A stretch of DNA of 64,000 nt from Cryphonectria parasitica EP155 (Eukaryota; Ascomycota; Sordariomycetes; Diaporthales; Cryphonectriaceae). The position numbers were made by a program, and so were the translations under genes. The notes below the pieces were generated by a model, which was not told the DNA's origin, did no database searches, and saw only the letters and a list, made by a program, of their open reading frames with translations. Positions 58,641 to 64,000 of this stretch are shown in pieces. Positions within the stretch are counted from its first letter, which is position 1. Each line of letters opens with the position of its first letter. The stretch is from positions 1,218,653-1,282,652 of the forward strand of contig NW_024468915.1 of assembly GCF_011745365.1 (NCBI RefSeq). The letters are read 5' to 3'.

Positions 58641-58642
58641 GA

Positions 58643-61514
58643 ATGGCTGGAAACACTGGCACCTGGCATGAAACGAGCGTGCAAGCTGCACAGGACCACC
58701 GAACCACGTACCAGGTCACCACCGCCGTAGGGGGCCAGAAGCGTCCAGTCGAGGTCCCGAATGCAGCGGCCGCTGATAAGCATCGGGCCACGAAGAGAGT
58801 TGCCTCCTTTCGGACGGCTGCATCTGTCACCTCGGCACTGCCAAGTCTGGTGGCCAGCGAGGTCACGAGGCATCCATCTGCGGCGACGCGGGGTGGCACC
58901 GTGGATGGCCTGTCGGAGTACTCGCAGAGGAAACAATTCCCCTCCACCCCGACGCCAGCCCATGATGCACAGCTAAGATTGTCTCATCCCGCTTATAGGC
59001 TCCCAGCACCGCTGGTGGCCAACCTCGAATCGCTCGGCATCAAAAGTATATACCCCTGGCAGAAGCAATGTCTCCTGCAGCCAGGCCTTCTCCAGGGCAA
59101 GAGGAACCTCGTCTATACTGCACCGACAGGCGGCGGAAAATCCCTTGTTGCAGACGTCTTGATGGTCAAAAGAGTGCTTCAAGACAGGGACGCCAAAGCC
59201 TTGCTGGTCCTGCCCTATGTCGCTCTTGTCCAAGAGAAGGTCCGTTGGCTGAGGAACGTGGTCAGCGGTATCTCGAGGGCGGCCATTACTGGGCCGATCA
59301 AAGATTCCGAGCGCAGGCTCTGGAGGAAGCGTGCAGACGAGGACACCGTCAGAGTTGTTGGTTTCTTCGGCGGAAGCAAGATCAAGCAGACGTGGGCCGA
59401 CTTCGATATCGGTGTGTGCACCATGGAGAAGGCAAACGCACTTGTCAATGGCGCAATCGATGATGGTTCCTATACTCAGCTCAAGGTCATCGTGCTCGAT
59501 GAACTTCACATGATTGATGACGACCACCGCGGCTACCTGCTTGAGCTCATGGCGACGAAGCTGCTCTCTCTGGACGATGCCGTGCAGGTCATTGGTATGA
59601 GCGCCACACTCACAAATATCAAGCTTCTTGCAGCTTGGCTTCATGCGCATTTTTACGAAACCGCCTACAGGCCTGTGCCGATTGAGGAACATCTAGTTTA
59701 CGATGGCAATGTCTATGCAGCTGAGACAACGAGCGGCTCCATCAGGGCGGCAACACAAGCAAATGGCGGAAGCCAAGATAGCCTACGGGCGAGGCCGGAT
59801 GTGCTGGGCTCCATCGCCCCATCTGCTGCGAAAGAGTTACAGGATCCTGTGCTGAACTCGGTCGTTGCGTTGGCATGTGAGACGGCTCGCGCTGGCTATG
59901 GTGTGCTGGTGTTTGCGGGCAGCCGCGCTGGCTGTGAGTCCGATGCGCTGACCATCAGTCGCACCATGCCTCTTCTGAGTGAGATGAACGTAGATGCCCA
60001 GGAAAAGCGAGCAGATCTGCTTGGAGATCTTCGGAGCCTGCCGGGTGGCCTAGATGCGACACTCGAGCAGACAATCCCAAGAGGAGTCGCTTTCCATCAT
60101 GCCGGGCTCACTATTGAGGAGCGAGAGCTGATCGCCAATGCGTACGACTGTGGGATGATTAAAATCTGTGTGGCCACTTGCTCCCTGGCAGCGGGCATCA
60201 ACCTGCCGGCGAGGCGTGTGATCCTACACAATGCCCGCATGGGTCGCGATCTCGTGGGACCTGCCCTGCTGCGCCAGATGAGGGGGCGAGCTGGTCGGAA
60301 AGGCAAAGACGAGGTTGGGGAGACATATCTCTGCTGTCGACAGGGGGACCTTGAAGATGTCGAGGACCTGATGCGAGCAGATCTGCCTCAGGTGGCGAGC
60401 TCTCTCAGCACCGACAAGCAGCGCATACAGAGAGCACTGCTCGAGGCCGTTGCTGTACGGCTTGCCACCAGTCAGGAATCACTCGACGATTACATCCGGC
60501 GGACACTGCTCTACCACTCCATCGACGTCGAAAAGATCCACGACCTCGTCAAGACCAGCCTCTCGGACTTACAGTCAAGAGGCTTCATCGCCATCGACCA
60601 GTTCTCCAACTTCGAAGCAACGCAGCTGGGCAAGGCAATCGTGACCTCGTCGCTTGACCCGGAAGACGGCATCTTCATTCACGAGGAGCTGAAGAAGGCG
60701 CTTCGAGCTTTTGTGTTGGATGGCGAGATGCATATCCTCTACATGTTCACACCCGTCCAGAATATGTCGGTCACCATCAACTGGAAGGTCTATTCCATTG
60801 AAATGGAAGGTCTTGATGAGAGCGGCATGCGGGTACTCGGCTTTCTGGGGTTGAAACCCACGGAGATTATCAGGATGTCGCGTGGAGGCACGATGAAGAC
60901 CTCAACCACCCAGGAGAAGGAACTCATCCGTGTCTACCACCGCTTCTACCTCGCGCTGCAGCTTCGTGAACTCTGTAACGAGATGCCCGTGCACCGCGTG
61001 GCGCAGAAGTACGAGGTGCCGCGTGGGACTGTGCAGACGCTGGCGCAGACCTGCCAGGGCTTTGCAGCTGGCATGATCAAATTCTGTGAGCAGATGGGCT
61101 GGGGTGTCATGGCCGCCGCGCTGGACCACTTCTCGGACCGGCTCAAAGCCGGCGCAAGGTCGGACCTGCTAGAGCTGGCTAGGATCACATTTGTCAAGAG
61201 CAGGACCGCGCGCGTCTTTTGGGACAATGGGCTGCGGAGTGTGGCTGCGGTCGCAAACGCAGATCCTCAGGAGCTGGTGCCCATACTGATGCAAGCGCAG
61301 CCAAACAAGCTACGTCTCGAGGCCAAGGACGAGGAAAAGTACAAGGAGAAGTTGCTGAACAAGGCGAATGTCATTGCAAACTCTGCAAACAAGCTTTGGC
61401 GTAAGTTGACCTGGATCTACGAGGATGAACGAGATAGAAAAGAAGGGGACGAAGAAAAACTAATGAGCATTTGAAACAGAAATCGAGCTGCAGCAAGACA
61501 TGGACGAGGAATGA
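58643..61514 (+). CDS. HELQ/Mus301-type Ski2-like DNA helicase
   Basis: Superfamily 2 helicase related to metazoan HELQ and to the helicase half of DNA polymerase theta; these act in repair of crosslinks and broken forks (family knowledge). The protein has 930 residues. Motifs: a Q-type region LESLGIKSIYPWQKQC, Walker A APTGGGKS near residue 160, the DELH box near 286, SATLTN, FHHAGLTIEERE, and motif VI QMRGRAGRKG near 545. The C-terminal half has the winged-helix and helical domains typical of Hel308. No polymerase domain follows. A 79-nt phase-1 intron at 61401-61479 (GTAAGT, CTAAT branch point, ACAG) joins KLW-Q-IELQQDMDEE to a TGA at 61512-61514. Without splicing the frame would run to 61474 with unrelated residues. 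The upstream TTG-led extension was not used. Confidence 0.93.
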
Positions 61515-63193
61515 TAGTAAGTGATCTAGACCCAGAGCTCACCGCTCAAGTCTACCTCCAAACCGGATCGGAGGCATCGGCAAGTTCGTTGTGTTTCGTT
61601 GTGGATAAAGGGTGGTATCTGTGCAACTCTCTCGTCCCAATCAATGCGTTACTGCTAGAAAAGGGTCCCTTCGCCTGACCACAGCAAATCTCACAAAAAG
61701 TCTGAGTCCCAATGATGTGGTCTCGCTTCCTGCAGCAAGCCGCAGCGGAGCAAGCCCTTGTGTTTCGGCCCTCAGCCACTGATCTTGAGGTGTCGTTCAA
61801 AATGGCACCCTGCTTTTCTGCCGTTGCTGCATCTCGGCTGCAACCCACCAAAATTCCCAGCAATGAGCGTAGAGGCAGTCATGCCACACCTCTTTGGTTC
61901 AGCTGAGACGCTCTACTATCCACAACTTCCCAGCTGCCAGCGAAAAGACAGTGAGATAGAGAGGGCTGAGAGGGCACTACAATGCAGTGGCACCTGGCCA
62001 CAACTTTCGCCCCCTCTCCCGAACGCCGTCGAGGCATTGCATCATATTGCAGTTCCTTTTGCCTCAAACGGCTTCGCGGCACCTGTGATTATTTTGCCTC
62101 ATGCAAATGCATGGACGGGACAGCTCACAAGTTATCTCGCGCGAATGGTAACCCAACACTACAAAAAGCAAACGTCAACTCATCAACGCCCAACGCGGCG
62201 CCGCAGTCTCACTCGCTCGCTCCTACAGCAGCCCGATATCGCACAGCGTATTGATTTTGATTTCTGGCAAAAGATGCGTCATTGCGGTCCGTCCGCCTCA
62301 ATTTCTTGGCAATACTTGCACTATTGATGCAAGTTGATGCATGCACGCCTCGCTTGCTTATTTGTTGCAGTCATATTGCTTTTCTCGTTGCAACGCAGTG
62401 TTTCGACTCCTCCTTGCAAGCGGACGGTTTGATTGCTATAGGCTTCTCCCGAAGAGAAACGACCTGTCAATGTGGCGGCGGCTACCCGCTGCCTGTTTGT
62501 GTCAGATACACAACAGCGTTTGCCTATGAGAGGAGCAGCAGTGACAGCAGCACTTCTTATCATCACCCACTTCGTCGCCCCCCGGGCGGGCCTCTTCCAC
62601 GGCCATGTTGTAGCTCCGGCTGATGGTGCCACAACACTACCCTCCTGCGTTTTGTACCAGGATTTCTTATCCAGCTAGAAGAAAGCGCTCTCTCCAACAT
62701 GACAGCAGGAGGAGACCATCCAAGGTCACACCAAACTAGGACAACCTGAAGGCTGACGAGCCGCTTGCCATACCGTCACACGCTCTGTATACATGCATGC
62801 CATTCGGCCAGATGGTCGGTGTGGCTGGCTGGCCGGCTAGCTGCCTCTGCCAACACCCTCTTCTCGCTGCTCGTTCCCGTTTGCAATCTAAAGAAACTGC
62901 TCAGCCTACCTGAAACGTGCATGTGGGACCTTTTTGGGGCCTCTTTCTCTGCTTTTTCCTGCATCCGTATCATATCGCTCTTCGCCGTTCACCGTATCTG
63001 TCTGCAAAGTCTGCAGTCTAGGCTCTGGCGCCTTTGCAATTTATTTCCCCTCCTGTCCTCTTTCTCAGAAGGAAAACCCTTTCCTCTCACAGATTTGCCT
63101 GTCTCTCTCTCTGCCTCTAGGTTTTCGAGCATCTAGCTCACCGAGTTTACGTCTTCAATCATTCTTTTGTTGTCTTGCAACCCCGACAGAAAG
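61515..63193. other. Intergenic region upstream of the BTB gene
   Basis: 1.7 kb between two plus-strand genes: helicase 3' UTR and promoter/leader of the BTB gene. The last 250 bp are strongly pyrimidine-rich. Open frames such as 61758-62327 and 62765-63136 have no recognisable content. Confidence 0.55.
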
Positions 63194-64000
63194 ATGGCAT
63201 CATTGCAAACGTGGAGGCTCGCGGTCCCGCCCCAAAGAAACGGAGAGGGATCTTCGCAGAGGAACAACAACAATAACAATGTCAACAACAACAACAACAA
63301 CAACAACAATAATAATAACAATAACAGGAGGGACTTCACATTGTTCGACGCCATGCAAGCTCCCTCGACGGCGCCGGACATCAGGGTGCTGAACAAGATG
63401 CCGAAAGGGCTGAATGAGGAAGAGGGCTTGAACTATCAGGAGGACTTATGGCTCACGACTCACGATGGGTAAGGGGCTGGCTTACACATATATGCTTGGT
63501 TTTTTGGTGGTTTTTTTTTTTTCCTTCCTGGGGTGGGGGGAGGGGGGGTTCTTTTCACTGTCGCCACTGTCTTCGACTAACGAAAATTCATCCCTATGCG
63601 CTTAGAGATTTTAGGACTGACAGGTTGCTGTAGACGATATAGCTCTCCGATCATTCCGGTTCGTGTTGGTACTGCACCGCATGAGGAGGTTTTCCAGGTG
63701 TGTATCAACTTCCAAACACCACACGCACACACACACCTTACTAACTTTGTCCAGATTCACAAAAACGTTCTCCTCAAGTCTACGTGGTTTGAGAAGGCAC
63801 TCTGTGGGAACTTTGCAGAGGCGGCAGCCCAGTCACTCGACTTTCCCGAGGAGGACCCAGCCATCTTCCACTTCCTCGTCGCCTACCTGTACGAAGATAG
63901 ATATGTCCCGACCAGGCCTCTGTCCAGTGCGCTCCTTTCGGAAGAGGGTAAGGGCAAGGGCAAGGGAAAGGGAAAGGGAAAGGGAAAGGGAAAGGACAAA
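63194..64000 (+). CDS. BTB/POZ domain protein (5' part, runs off window)
   Basis: Three exons are visible: 63194-63468, 63634-63697 and 63755 to the window edge (195 codons so far). Introns are 165 nt (GTAAGG...TGTAG) and 57 nt (GTGTGT...CCAG, with a perfect TACTAAC branch point). After an Asn-rich low-complexity start comes a BTB fold: PIIPVRVGTAPHEEVFQ, then IHKNVLLKSTWFEKALCGNF and LDFPEEDPAIFHFLVAYLYE. BTB domains make protein dimers and often link substrates to Cul3 ligases; fungal BTB-only proteins are mostly uncharacterised. The last coded residues are a Lys-Gly repeat. The ATG at 63194 lies in a good context and precedes the low-complexity tract. Confidence 0.85.
63262..63326. repeat. 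AAC/AAT triplet repeat coding for polyasparagine
   Basis: Imperfect AAC/AAT repeats encode about 20 Asn residues, interrupted by one Val, near the N-terminus of the BTB protein. Confidence 0.95.
63947..63996. repeat. GGNAAG hexanucleotide repeat encoding Lys-Gly
   Basis: Eight tandem units of GGTAAG/GGCAAG/GGAAAG at the right window edge encode alternating Gly and Lys in the BTB protein. Its full extent is beyond the window. Confidence 0.9.

Larger units (their letters stand above)
51284..58642. other. 7.4-kb gene-free region between SNT2 and the HELQ-type helicase
   Basis: By far the longest stretch without a supported gene. It lies between two divergent genes. It contains repeated poly-C/poly-G runs of 10-13 nt (51717-51726, 52100-52111, 53354-53366, 54706-54718, 57081-57091, 57364-57374, 57707-57717), a 27-T run at 58022-58048, GAGG/AAGG repeats around 51851-51890, and GA-rich blocks (57386-57437). 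Open frames up to about 170 codons exist on both strands, but none shows a family motif, coding bias or a consistent exon chain. A long SNT2 leader, noncoding RNA or a decayed element are possible; no transposon ends or RIP-like TA-rich decay were recognised. Confidence 0.55.

Overview
The window is nuclear DNA of a filamentous ascomycete (Pezizomycotina, most likely Sordariomycetes). The evidence is single-copy eukaryotic housekeeping genes split by short introns (about 60-220 nt) with fungal branch points, CT-rich leaders, and the nearest recognisable relatives being fungal (Cpa2, Ams1, Nop14, Env7, Msh1, Trm82, Ydj1, Snt2, Fcy1). I see no prophage, IS element, CRISPR array, secondary-metabolite cluster or transposase. 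I do not claim a species.

Layout, left to right: end of the arginine-specific carbamoyl-phosphate synthase large chain (+); vacuolar alpha-mannosidase (-); NOP14 (-), divergent from an unknown membrane-anchored protein (+); a CLIP-170-type microtubule protein with a broken reading frame (+); an Env7/STK16-type kinase (+) with a long CT microsatellite in an intron; a G-patch/DUF4187 protein (+); an unknown polyQ protein (-); a 3.3 kb gap holding one tRNA-Thr(AGT) (-); mitochondrial MSH1 (+); ribosomal P0 (-) divergent from TRM82 (+); the Ydj1/Mas5 DnaJ chaperone (-); a flavin amine/polyamine oxidase (-) divergent from a bZIP/DUF3425 factor (+); a small unknown membrane protein (-); cytosine deaminase (+); the large BAH/PHD/SANT protein Snt2 (-); a 7.4 kb gene-free stretch; a HELQ-type DNA helicase (+); and the first part of a BTB protein (+) running off the right edge.

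The genes are not one pathway. Loose themes are translation and ribosome supply (NOP14, RPP0, TRM82, tRNA-Thr), genome maintenance (MSH1, HELQ), chromatin and transcription (Snt2, bZIP) and nitrogen/amine metabolism (Cpa2, polyamine oxidase, cytosine deaminase). Exon joins were set by reading-frame continuity and family conservation.

The most useful unusual observations are at the RNA-processing and regulatory level: two GC-AG introns, a stop-free 69-nt intron inside a bZIP basic region, a possible recursive splice site next to a CT microsatellite, a frame discontinuity in the CLIP-170 gene, and a shared TATCGATA element in two divergent promoters of ribosome-related genes (a 16-bp perfect palindrome in one). 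I found no convincing new multi-gene system.
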